From contig BPQB01000073.1 in assembly GCA_019973155.2 (NCBI GenBank), positions 1-64,000 of the forward strand: 64,000 nt of DNA. The letters run 5' to 3'. The position numbers and the translations under genes were made by a program. Source of the stretch: Phanerochaete sordida (lineage: Eukaryota > Basidiomycota > Agaricomycetes > Polyporales > Phanerochaetaceae). The notes under the pieces were generated by a model. It was given only the letters and a program-made list of their open reading frames with translations, searched no databases and was not told the DNA's origin. Shown one piece after another: positions 24,938 through 36,213 of this stretch; positions within the stretch are counted from its first letter, which is position 1; each line of letters starts with the position of its first letter.

Positions 24938-27227
24938 GTGGGAAACGGGCCGAAGCTCCGCTCGGCGGGCACGATTTCTTCATTCAGTTGCAGCTCACTT
25001 TGTCCGGTATATAAACATAATATCTATGCTGTTTTTATACTGTACAAGTACATTTTCTAATATACAGCTCAACCCGACGTCAGCCTGTCCTCTTACAAAT
25101 GTAGTGAATGACTTCAAACCAAATCTCATCCTAACCCATAGACCACGCAAGACCTCGCGGTCTTAGGTGTCCGGGGTCCTCGCGTAAAGAGCTGCTCAGC
25201 GTGGACACAACGTTTGAGGCAGAGTTGAGGGTCATGTCGCCGTCGATGGGCAGCTCGAAGATGCATTGTACCCCGCAAGGCTCATCTGCGCTGCCGCACT
25301 ACGGAAACAGTAATACGGTGCCGTCATAGTGCTCAAGGGAGGTGCATGAGCCATTTGCTAGAGCACCGCCAACGTCGGGCGCAGTGCACAGCAGGCAGCG
25401 TATATGCCGACCGATGCACTCTGGGATATTTCGATGGGAAGCGGCGGTGCTGGCCCAGAGACTGTGGTGTCGGCAAGAGACAATCTGTGGTGATGCGGCA
25501 CCGACACAACTATGGTTAAGGCCCACACGGCGCTGCACACAAATCAGCAGGTCGGTTTCAGCAGAAACAAATACGCTGACCACAGGCACCTTGCAGGCTG
25601 CGCCTAAGATTACACGCTCACTACAGGTGAGCCTTCCTGGAAAGATACTGCACTGTGCGATGCCCTATTTGCCTGTCTCTGGCAGCGCCGTTTTGACCTG
25701 CCTTCCTGGCTCCACGCTCGCCTCTGCGCGCTTCCTGTAGCGTATCTTGGCTCCCGCTGGTAGATGATGGCGAGATAGAGATAGTCAGAGAGCGACAGCG
25801 GCCGGCAGGTGCTGACCACCAGCTTGCCTGCGCAGCAGACTTAACAGCATGTCGCCGCTGAATCACGAAGTGTCAGCGCGGCGTCAACAAACAGAGGTCA
25901 AGAACACACCAAATTGCGGCGGCGGCGCGTCACAGCCGGCGTGAAGCTCCGCGCATCGAGGCCTGCGGAGATTACATTGGAGTACATCCGCAAGCCAGAC
26001 TAGCAAGAGCCTTAACTTTTCTCCCTCAAAAAGGCCAACACTGTGCAAAGGTGCGGCTGGCGTTACTGTTGACGTGCGGATTGGGTAGTCAGCAATGTGC
26101 AGCTAAGGCAAGACGAGGACGTCCCGTGGAGCAGTATGCCCACAGCCCAGTGATGACACGGGACCACCCGCGTTGCCGAGACGGTGCAGCTCGTGCATGC
26201 TCGTTCTGTAGGGCCGCGTGCGGGCGCAGGACGCGTCGCTCGTGTCGACAAAAGATATCCGGTTCGCTGGGAAACGGAGAATGGCGTTTGACATGGTCCA
26301 GCGCGGTGGCTAGACGAGCAGTGTGAGCAAGGGCCGGGGATAATACAAGCAAGCAGAGATGAACCACGAGAGGCCCTGTGCGTTGGTGCGGCAAGCGCGG
26401 ACGCTCGTACGTACCGTGGGCTGTGCCGTCGCAGCAGCCGACGTCTCGATAGGCGACCCAAGGCCGTGGTCGGCAGGCGATCGGTGTGGACGCACTGAGC
26501 GAGTGTTTTAGCACCACAGCTAGACTGCGCGGACACAGGAGAAAGAATACCAGAATCAATTGGAGGCTGAGGTCGAGCGCGCAGCGTAACGCATGAACCG
26601 TGCATTGCGGCCGCCACGGTAAGTCGCCGAGATCTGTGTACATAAACTAATTAATATATCTGCTGGTGCCCTGGAATCAATGAAGACGACGGCTTACCTT
26701 GACAGACAGGCTCGAGAACGTGTTGGAACGGGGCTTGGGACGTCGCTAGTAGCGCCGCCGCCCGTTCGTGTACCTGCGGGGGTACGCGGCCGAAGATCAA
26801 CCAAGGCACGACCTCAGCGGGCGGGGATGCTCGAGGACGAGCGAGGGGTGCTCGAGGACGGCGTTTGCGCGCTGCGCGTCGACGCTGCGCACGAACTGCG
26901 GGGGTGCGTGGTCGTGCGCCACGGAGTAGGGCGTGAAGGTGCGCGCGTCGTGCAGGCGGACAAGCGTGCCGTGGAAGTTCAAGAGCAAGGGAATGTGCAG
27001 CGTCGTCGTCGGCGCGCCAGATGTGCGCGTTTTTTTAGTTCAGGACGGCCAAGCGGGCGGGCAGCGTCGAGGGCACAGTCGTGGGCAGAGGCAAGATGTG
27101 GCGGCCGAAGCGCCTGAACAGTGAACACGAGTCGCGAATCGTGCAGCATGGCACACGCGACGCGGGCAGATGGGCCAGGGATAACTCTGTCTAAGTCTAC
27201 GCACTGCGCGGAAGCTGATTCGAAAGC

Positions 27228-27304
27228 TGCACAGCATGACGCACGGCCTCTCCGAAAGTCAAGAATTCTTTGACTTTCGGAGAGGCCGTGCGTCATGCTG
27301 TGCA
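27228..27304. repeat. Perfect 34-bp inverted repeat with 9-nt loop
   Basis: Arms 27228-27261 and 27271-27304 are exact reverse complements; the spacer is AGAATTCTT. RNA from either strand would form a long perfect hairpin. Confidence 0.95.
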
Positions 27305-27488
27305 TATTTAGGAATTGCCTCCGTCTTTACCGTTAATGCAGAGGCTTGCACGCTCATGAAGGTATGTAATTCAATGATATTCATTAACTATTCTACCTCG
27401 TTAACATGCTACTGCCGTACGAAGCGTCTGCCACCTATGAGCCATCCGACAGTGGGTCCAAGTGGCGATATAACACCCAGTGACCATG

Positions 27489-29585
27489 TCACACCCCGCA
27501 GTTTCCTCCTTCAGCTTCAGCCCCTTGGTTGTGCGTGCACCCTCGAGTTTGGCGTCGCGCCTGGCTTCCATCCTGGTGCGCATGCTCCAGCGTGGACGCG
27601 CCCCGCACCTCGTGGGCCTCCCGCTCCGCCTGCTTTTAGGCGCACTCGGGCTCAGCATGCTTCCTCTCCATCTCGGTCTTCAGCACTACCGTCGCCTCCC
27701 ACTACGCCGGCGCGGCCTCGATGCGCAGCTTCCGCAGCTCGATATCGTGCTGTGCGCTCTGCTCCTTCTGCGCCCGTGCCTTATGCTCGGGCTCGCGTGT
27801 CGCAGCGAGCTCGACTTCACGGCGCTGCACGTCGATCTTCTCGGCCTCACGGCGCGCACGGGCGAGCGCTGTCTTGTGTGCGGCCACGGTCACCTTGGCG
27901 TCGGTGTATGCGCGGTCGTGCCCGGCGTTCTCCTCCTGCGCGCGGTGCTCCGCATCCTACAGCGCGCTCTCCATCTGCACTGTGTGGCGTTTCTACGCGT
28001 GTGCGTGCTCGCAGAAGCTACACACGGTACCGCACGAGACGCTCCGGGTGCTGTTGGCGATCCAGTTGCCGGACCACTCTATTTTTGTGCAAGGCAGCTT
28101 GCGGAAGCAGCGGAACTGCGTCATGCCGAGGATGAGCAGCGCCGGCTCGCCCTCCTTGGCCATCGCAGCCCAGTTGCGGCGGTCGTAGGTGATCTTGGAG
28201 TAGATCTGGAAGGTGACGTCGGTAAGGGCGTTCGCGGAGGGCAGGCAGGCGCCAGCCTTGAAGACCGGGAGGGTGTACAGGACGTGGGTGCCAGTGGAGA
28301 TGATCTGGGTGAAGTAGTACTCGCGGAGGTAGGTGACGAGGGCCTGGACCTTCTCGATGGGGCGCTTCTCGGTGCTGTTGAAGAGACCGTCGAAGCTCGA
28401 GAGGTTGTGGATGAACTCAGCAGCTAGATGAACGTTAGCATATAGCTCGGGTGGTGAAAGATACATGCAACTCACTTTTGAAGTCGAGGTAGATGTGCTT
28501 CAGCACACGGTCGTCCTTCTTGCCGTGCTGCTTGTAGACGAAGGAGTCCTCGAGCTTGGCGTTCCAGGCGGTGGAGACACCGTCGAGCTTGTCGCCGTCG
28601 GCGAGCTTGAGCTCGACCTCGAACGCGAGGCGCCAGTTGTCAAACTTGTACGCCTCGCTCTCGCTCCAGGGCATCCAGTTATTGAGGGTCTTGAGCCAGC
28701 CGACCTGGAGGTGCAGCCAGATGATCGCGCGGTTGTTGCTCAGGAGGCGGACGGTGGGCGCCTGGAACTTGGTGGGAAAGAACTGCTCGTAGGAGAAGCG
28801 GTAGAGGAGCGAGTCGACGGTGCTCTTGCTGGTAGACGAGACGGACCAGAGGCTCTTGAACCAGGCGTTGATGGGACGCCTGCAAGACTGCGGAGATGTG
28901 GTCGAAGCCGTGGGTGTGCGACTTCTCGACGAGCTCCTTGACGGCGGTCGCCTTCGCGATGTACTCGACGACGGTACCGTTGTGCTTGGTCAGGATGGTC
29001 TTGCCCTCAGGGGTCTTCGAGACGGTACCCAGCTTGGTGACGCGAGGAGCAGCAGCCTTGCCCGCGAGAGCGCGTCGCGCCGCCTGGGCAGCCTCGGTGC
29101 CCTCAGCAGCAGCGACATGCTCGGAGCCCTCAGCCCTCAGCAACCGCAACACTGGCGGCGGCATCGGCGGCGGCATCGGCGGCGCCAGCGCCAGCAATGG
29201 CGGCGGCGGTGGCGCCCTCGACGGTGGTGAGGCCAGCGCCGAGCTCCTGGTAGGTGGAGACGACACTCTTCACAACCTCCTCCTCGAGGTCCTCCTCGTC
29301 CTCATCCTCGGAGTCGCTATCCTCGTTGACGTCGGCGACGTCGTCGTAGGCCTCGTCCTCCTCAAGCTCGGCTTCCGGGACACCGGACAGCTTGGGCCAG
29401 CGCTCATCGTGGTGGTAGACAACATGGTATCGGGCGTTCTTAAGGATGTCGAGGTACCCGCCAGTGAAGAAGTCAACCAGCTTCTGGACGAAGGGGGCGG
29501 CTGCGGTCGTTGTTGAAGTCGGTAAGGGAAAGAAGGTCGTGGATATGCGCACCTTTGCGTCTGCGCGAGGACTGGGCACGCTCAT
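27489..29585 (-). pseudogene. Decayed gene for an unrecognised protein with coiled-coil tail
   Basis: A minus-strand coding sequence starts at ATG 29585 and can be followed to a TGA at 27489. The product, unknown to me, has an acidic tract (EEDEAYDDV, SDSEDEDEEDLEEE), an Ala-rich stretch, a conserved-looking globular part (WLHLQVGWLKTLNNW, AWNAKLEDSFVYKQHGKKDD, FIHNLSSFDGLFNSTEKR) and a Lys/Arg/Glu-rich coiled-coil tail. One normal intron remains (28424-28475, phase 1). Lesions: a 7-bp tandem duplication (29127-29140) shifts the frame; one extra base near 28877 shifts it again; and four in-frame stops cut the tail (27993-27995, 27957-27959, 27702-27704, 27636-27638). All four stops are explained by CAG/CAA to TAG/TAA changes. 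A further frameshift near 27570 is likely. The site near 28877 could alternatively be an unusual splice. Confidence 0.65.
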
Positions 29586-31291
29586 GGGAGCTGCCTGGCG
29601 GGGCGTTGGGCCGGACAAGAATATGGCAGGTGGGGCTTTACCGGAGGCTCGAGCCGGCTCGATTGTCGAAGGTCTTCGTCCGCACATTGCGTTTCTTGTG
29701 GTGCGTATGACATCTGCTGTTCGTCTGCGTCGCGAGACTAACATCGTCCGTGGTAAATCTTCGTGTTTCGAGGCCACCTGGGGTCTGAATGAAGGTGTCA
29801 AAACTATCAGCCACTGCACCCGTATCTCAACTGCTCGGTGCGTACTTTCGTCTTCCTATCGTCGTGCCAGGCTGACATAATTGAGTCAGTGCTGCTATGC
29901 AAGCTGGAAGACCGTCTCGCTGCTCACCTGTGTAGATAACTGCGCCGCTGCGCCAGTGTCTCCATGCCCGAGTCTTTGCGCTTCCATGCATCTGCTTGTC
30001 TTTGCTATACGGTGCCTCGCTTGTTGCTGTTGGCTACAGCGCGGTTGTCGAGAGCGCGCAGCTCGGAGCGAATGGAGGCGAAGGCGGCACCGTGGTTGTG
30101 TACGACGTTGTCAAGGGCAAGGGGCAGCGTTCGGGCAAGGGAACAGCATATACAGTGCCCGCCTGCTGCTGTACATGCAGCGCTCCGCGAGGGACGATCC
30201 AGGACGCCTGGTCGTTGTGGTGCGTCGAGCCGGTTGCGTTCATTGTTGAAGCACCACCGATGTAGTCAGTCATGCGCAGCGGCAGTCAGTGGTCGTGAGT
30301 GTATGCGTTGTCGTGGTGCTTTATCGTCGGCCAGGGCATGCGCGCGGCCGTCTGCTGGTGATTGTGAGTGTTTACAGATGCGTCATTGGGCACAGCCAGT
30401 GTTCAATATGTTTGCGCGGTGTGAACAGCACGCACCACGACACAGGACTCTTCTGAGGCGTCCATGGAGTCAAAGCGCAGGTCGACACGGCGAGGGTGAG
30501 CCGTCATGGCAGGCGAGAACGCATGCAGAGCAGTGGGAGGCATGGTGAGCTGCTGGCGGCGGATGGCGAGCATAGAAGCACAGAAAACGTGAGAGACAGC
30601 TGCGAGAAGGGGAAGAGAAATCGTCCAGCGGCGGAGCTGGCGTGGTGTCGGCGTCGAGTTGTGTGGGCGAGGTGGAGGGTTAGCACAGTTCGAGAGGAAG
30701 GGCTCGGGGCGTCAACGCGATGCTTGAACGGCATTAAGCGCCTTGAAGCGCGATATTTGCAGCTCCTTTGTGCCCGGCACAGAATTAAATGCAGCACAAT
30801 TTTTACATATTCTAGTAGCTAGAGTGCTCATGTGTTCATTGCAAGCCTGAAATGCACCGCGTGCCATGCTGTGCCGACCAAGTCCGCAGAGCAGGAGGCA
30901 GTAAGCGCCCGTAGAGCCCCGACTTCGACGACGACAGTGAAAACGTAACTCACGGGCGGTTAGCAGCACAATGCATCGCGAGGGTAGTATACACCTATCG
31001 CTATGTACGAGAGAAGAAGGGCTTCTCTGCGTGACCTGTCGGGAGCTAAACAAATCGCGGAAGTTTGACTACAAATTTTGTAATGAACCCTAGGCTAGGG
31101 GTGAGGCGCTTAACTAATGATGAATACAAATGGCATTCCCACGATCAGAACCGGTTTTCGTGACGGAAAACGCTCCAAGGGCCCACTGGTCAAAAACGAT
31201 TCTTCATAAATTCAGAAATCGTAACAGCCCTATAGTGCGTCTGACATTCATTGTCGTTGTTTCCTGCGTTGAAAACCATTCCCGTGGGTAG

Positions 31292-33378
31292 GCAAAGCCC
31301 GTCGCGTCGACATCATCCCGCGCTGCCTGCGCGAGCAATAGCCTCCCGTGCAAACCTGGGACGACGGTCAAGCCGTGCGGTCAGATCCCTTGCATATGCA
31401 CGCAAACACCACAGCAACACGATGCTACTGCAGCAAAGCGAAAGCAAGCTGCGCCAGAACCCCCTCCGAAACGTGCCAAACTCGATCTAGTACGTCGTCA
31501 GGAAATCCTGTGACTACTTCGCCACATCTGACGTCTCAGCAGGAATCTCAGTATCCAAAAGCTTCCACGAACATGGCTCGTCCTCTTCCTCCACCGGTGA
31601 TACACCGCCTTCTCTGTACTCGGTGTTCCAAGCGCCGCGAGAAGTGCATTACTCTAGTACGGGGGGAGCCATGCAAGAAGTGCGCAAGGACCAAAGCCGA
31701 GCAGCCTGGAATGCGCAAAACCTGCAGCAATGCGCTCCCAAAGACATGCCAGCAGTGCCGGTGGTCACGGGAGCCCTGCGTGGCAACTGCAGGCGAGCCA
31801 TGCAAACCGTGTCTGCAAGCACAGCGGCCGTGTTCCCTTCGAAGCGCCGTGTGCAAGTCCTGCGTCGCCGTCGACGCGCGGGCCTGCTCTTACCAGTGGG
31901 GCACGCCCTGTGGCCCATGCGCCGCGCAGGGCACTCCATGCAGCGTAGAGCGCCTGTGGGACGTCCTCAGCGTACGCGTGTTCACGAGCCGCCCCGACCC
32001 GACGTTCGGACACGCGTGGGACGCCGCAGGCGATGCGATGCGCTACGGTTCGACGAGGGCGGTCCGAGAAGGAGCCAGGAAGGTGCTGCGGAAGGTGGGG
32101 GAGCTGGAGGAAGCCCTGCGAGCGGAAGAGTCCAAGGCTGCTGAGATCTCCGCAGCTGCACCAGCGACAATGCCCAACCCGCCTGCTCCTCCTCATCCGA
32201 CCCCGGGTCCACGTTCGCTCATACCGGGGCCGCCATCGGTTGCGGGGTCTTTGCATACACGAGCCTCGTCATATTCAGGCCCGCCAACGTCTGGCCCCTT
32301 GTTACACCTACCACCGCTTTTGCATGCAGGTCCGTCATCGTCTGTGATCCCGACGCCAGCCAACAAGGAGCCGGTGATAGAAGCATCGCGGCTGCCGCCT
32401 ACCAACCAATCGAGGGCTTCCCCGCCGCTGTCAGACTTGCCTCCACCCATCACCTCTGATCAGAACGGGTCGAGCGACGAAGAGCCACTTCAGCGACGAT
32501 ATTCTCGCACTCTTCCTTCCCCAACCCCTCGCACAGGCAAAGCTAAGGGCAAAGCGCGAGCAATCACGGGTACGACCGCTGAACAATCTAATCCCGAGGT
32601 CATTTCACCTGCTGCTCGCCCCTCCACCTCGAAGGCCGCCTCCCTCCCTCCTCTCTCTTCAGAGCCCGAGTTCTCGAGCCCGTCGGACGCCGACGACACG
32701 GACTGGGACTCGGACACAGGCTCGGACTCAGACTACTTTCTGCCCTCTGACGGCGGAAGCGTCTCCACCGCGACGCCTCCGAGGCGCAGAAAACGGCGCC
32801 GCGCCACTCAAGTCCGGCATGCCGCCTCGTCTGCGACCAGCGCATCCAGTGTCCGTGCCGGCGCTGGCGACGCGGATTTCTCCTCGCCCTCCTCCAACCA
32901 GAAGGCCCCGAAGCCTACACCGCGTATCCGCAAAACACCTCAGCACGTCAAGATGCGCCAGCCAACCTCAGCCGCCTCGCCGCCCAGTGCATTCAATGCC
33001 AACGCCGACGACACGCACTCCTCCGTGTCTTCCGTCGTCCGAAGCACTTCCAATGTCACACCCCTCAAACGCAGAGCCCCACGCGCCACCACAGCGCAAG
33101 AACACACACCGTCGGCATGTAGTGCACAAACCCCTGGGACCACGCGCAGGTTGCCACCTCAGCAGAGCCCGTGGACGCGCGCCCGCCCGCCGTGGCAAGA
33201 CCCTGCGGGAACGCCTCTGTCGCTCAATGCACTGTCATCTTCGCATCCGCAAGTCCTGCCGGAGAGCGACGACGACGCTGCGGACGAACGCGAGGTCTTG
33301 CGAATTTTGTTTCCGGAGCCCCCGCGCTCTGGCGCGCACAGTCGCTGGAGCCCACCGGCCGGAGCACCGGCGAGGTGA
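31292..33378 (+). CDS. 3' half of Cys-rich gene C (exons 3-4)
   Basis: Exons 31292-31489 and 31540-33378 continue gene C after the insertion; the last nine bases of exon 2 (31227-31235) and intron 2 (31236-31291) are also kept. The frame is open throughout, so this half has not obviously decayed and could be expressed from a new promoter, with the first ATG of exon 4 at 31573 (MARPLPPP) as a possible start. Exon 3 is about 94% identical in bases to B. Exon 4 begins with three Zn2Cys6-like modules (CTRC, CQQC and CKSC starts; RGEPC, AGEPC and GTPC turns) that differ strongly from B, while the C-terminal half, with the acidic SD tract, PPRRRKRRRAT and DEREVLRILFPE end, is nearly identical. Whether a functional product is made is unknown. 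Confidence 0.6.
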
Positions 33379-34614
33379 GCGAACCGCAGTACTAAGCTGT
33401 TTGTTGAAAGCGCTGCTTCCTACATTCTTGGATTCCCAAAGTCTACGAACGACAGATTTTCTTGGATTCTACAACTTTTCGAAGCTTCTTGATTTCTCGC
33501 GCTCGCCTGCGCAACGCTCCTCCATCCGCTGTCAAATAGTTACGTCTTTCGCATGCAAATTTTCCGGCCATGTACAACTACGATTGCACCATTTCAATCA
33601 TCATCTTCGCCCTTTGGACACGTCAGCGACGCATTACTTCAAGATCTCCTCCCCGCGATACGCGACCTGTCACGGCACGTGCACCTGTCACCCACTTGTG
33701 ACTCTCCCCTTGCGAAGCGTCCGCCGCCGATTTTACTTCTTCTCATCACCTTTCACTTACAGGATTAGTTCTATCGCATTATTATTACATGAGATCATTA
33801 ATTTCCTTTCTACCAGGTGTAGGGGAAGGTACACTGGAGGAGGACGAGTTTTGGATCTCTTCAAGGGCAGATGCTACCCCTCACCAACTTCTGCAGAGGA
33901 ACACGCCCTTGCGCTGCGAGGAAGGCCTCTCTCGGAAGTAGACTAAAAAACTATGTCCGTCTGACGTGGCCTATTTCTCCTACCTCAGCTTTCGTACGGC
34001 TCAAAGTAGGGGGGTAGACGTGCCAAAGCGGACGGCGGAGGAGGTGGTGGACAGCGGTCGTCACACATGCCTCCCACAGCCTAGCTCCCAATCTTGGAAC
34101 TCCCACATGTCGGCCCGTCCCCAGCGTCGCCTTCTGGAGAGCCCATAGCTGCTCACGTGGGGCGCAGCGGCGTGATGCAGGCCGTTTGTGTGCCCTGCAC
34201 GCGGGCCCGCCGATACCTGACAGGCTCACTTGCGCTCAGCTCGCCCGTCTCGAAGCTCGCAGGAGGTATTATTGCAGAGGTGATCAATTACCGTATGCTG
34301 TGAATAGTCACACATGGGCATCAGTGTCGTATGCTGCGGAAGGCCATCCGTGTCTGGAAGCGAAACTGAAGGGCGCGAAGTGGAGATCACCTGCCATCCT
34401 ATCTAGCTGCTTTCCACTCTCGTTGTAGCCCATTCCCACATACGACGATATTCTGCCCTTCTTTTTCGCGGGTATATCAACCCATCCTTCGAGCCCGCGA
34501 GCCTCAGCGACCAACCTTTCCCCGCACTTCTTCTCCCAAGGTGTGTGCAACGTCCTGCGCATCGGTCCCACACTGATTCTTCTGGCCGTCAGGACACATT
34601 CGCGAGGTCTTCAA
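33379..34614. other. Intergenic C-D
   Basis: The first about 0.37 kb is the duplicated 3' flank shared with gene B. After about 33770 the sequence is unique and shows no gene; a TATATC element at about 34473 lies 140 bp before gene D. Confidence 0.5.
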
Positions 34615-35664
34615 ATGTCGGTCAACATTCAAGTTACGGACGACAACGCAGCTCTCGGAGGCGTGTGCCCTAGAAAGCGCGAAGAGTCCCCTGCCGCAGA
34701 AAACCCAGCGAAACGGCAGAGGACCGAATCGGTACGCAGAACACAGAATACTCGCTGCTTCGCGCGTCATTGACCTTCTGCCCAGAATCCCGCAGACGCT
34801 CCAACCGCCTCGGGGCCTCAAAGCGAGAATATGCCAGAACACCTCTTCCCTTGGCCACGGGCGCCCTGCCTGCGCTGCCGCCAAATTGGTCTGAGTGCGG
34901 AATGTGTATGGACCCCCGGCGCACCGTGCGCAGAGTGCGTGCGCACGAGGAAGAGCTGCTCGTTTCCGCGCCCGATGTGCGTCGCGTGCACCGCGACGAA
35001 CGCGCAGGCGCGCGCGACACTTGACCGCGCCGCCCGCGTGCATTGTCATGCGGCGCGCTGGGGCAGCCCGTGCGACATGTGTCTGAGGAACGGCGCGACG
35101 TGCAGCTTGGAGGGCGGCGACAAGGGCGCGTCGGGGACTACGGCGGTGGAGAACAACTCCAATGGCGGCACGCAGTCACCTCTAAAGGCCTCGCCGGCTC
35201 CAAGCGTCGAGGGGACTGGGCCTCATCCTTTGGCATCTCCGACTAACTCTGTGCCCGACGCGCAGGATTTGGCTCCACTGGAGAGCACGAGCCTCAGCCA
35301 CGACACTACTACAAATACCATAGGTCCAGCTACGCCAGCCACACCATCTTCCGTCGAGCCCTCCTCTAGTGCGGACTCGCGACCACGGGCGTCGTCCACT
35401 TCCTCGATTTCTGTCACAATCCGTCCGAAGCCCGCGCAACATCTCATCAATGCCGCCCTCGCTGATGCCGATTCCCAGGCTTCGTCTGCGCCAGACACGC
35501 GAATCGAGCCCTCGGTCAACTCGCCCGCCACCCACAGAGTGGACCCTGCGTACAACGGCCTCGCGGACCCGCTCGTGCAGCGCGTTGCAGCGCTGGAGGC
35601 TGCGATCTTCAGGCTCTCTGGAGTTGTGGAGAGGTTAGAGGGAGTACTGGCTGGGCGGGGGTAG
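34615..35664 (+). CDS. Cys-rich protein D, two Zn(II)2Cys6-like modules and coiled coil
   Basis: Short complete family member, 331 aa. Exons 34615-34731 and 34786-35664; the 54-bp intron is phase 0 and follows a basic patch (NPAKRQRTES), exactly where A, B, C and E have theirs. Residues about 67-145 hold two modules: CLRC..C..TPGAPCAEC..SC and CVAC..C..GSPCDMC..C, the second with a long first loop as in gene A module 3. The FPRPMC linker between modules equals FPRPQC in A, so D is closest to A modules 2-3. The middle is Ser/Thr/Pro-rich. The last about 30 residues are a leucine-heptad coiled coil (VQRVAALEAAIFRLSGVVER), also as in A, suggesting dimerisation. Probable nuclear protein; DNA binding is not shown. 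Confidence 0.8.
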
Positions 35665-36213
35665 GAGAGGAGACCTTGAGTGTGCGTCTGCTTGTGCGAA
35701 TTGCTGCTTTGTAACGTCCTTCTTGGCGTGCGCTGATACACCGCCTGCTCGTATGTGTGCGCCGCGACGTGGCCGCTCAGGACCGGGCGCATCGGTGACA
35801 AAGCAGTGCGCCGCTACTAGTGGGCGAGTGGGCGATTTCAATCTACTGCTAGGCCTCGCTGGACATATGTCAACGCAGAGTAATTGCAGGAAGCTGGCTC
35901 AACGTCGCAAGCAAGGCGGAGATAGCACGAGAGGGTACCGCTCCGCGACGGCGCTGAAGGTTGTCGTACAAATACGCCAAAAGAGAACGCGTGCACGAAG
36001 TTGCTTTGAGAACCCGGCGCGCCGAGGTGGTGTCACGGTAAACGGTTGCGAAGCTCCTCATCTGAACGTTCGTGAACTATTCCGAGAGATTTAGGACGTT
36101 TGGCGTGCTGATGGACCGCAAACAGCGCGCACTGAGAGACAGGACAATAATAGATCCACGCTCAACGGTGCTACAGTACATTTGAATCATCTGCTGACGA
36201 CCTGCAGACTCTG
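35665..36213. other. Intergenic, D to MFS3 3' end
   Basis: About 0.55 kb between convergent genes, with no supported gene. Confidence 0.5.

Larger units (their letters stand above)
24935..31223. mobile_element. 6.29-kb insertion of unknown class in gene C exon 2
   Basis: Defined by comparison with the intact copy B: homology stops after GGTACAAAC at 24934 and resumes at AACAGCCCTATAG from 31224, so AAC is present at both edges (a possible 3-bp target-site duplication). The ends are not inverted repeats of one another, there is no LTR, and I find no transposase or reverse transcriptase frame. Inside are a decayed minus-strand gene (27489-29585) and a perfect 34-bp inverted repeat (27228-27304). 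The rest (24938-27220 and 29590-31220) shows only short unrecognised frames. It could be a non-autonomous or captured-cargo element, or a repair-mediated insertion. Confidence 0.55.

Noticed and set aside
27480..28427. 315-aa plus-strand frame within the insertion
   Set aside because: It is the antisense shadow of the decayed minus-strand gene, whose residues and intron are more convincing.
24935..31223. LTR retrotransposon, CACTA/Plavaka or Helitron element
   Set aside because: No LTRs, no CACT-type ends, no terminal inverted repeat, no Helitron 5' TC or 3' CTRR hairpin at the junctions, and no transposase or polymerase frame.
24522..33378. Gene C spliced across the insertion as one 6.3-kb intron
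   Set aside because: The insertion gives a TAG immediately after the last shared codon, before any usable donor, and introns here are about 50-60 bp.
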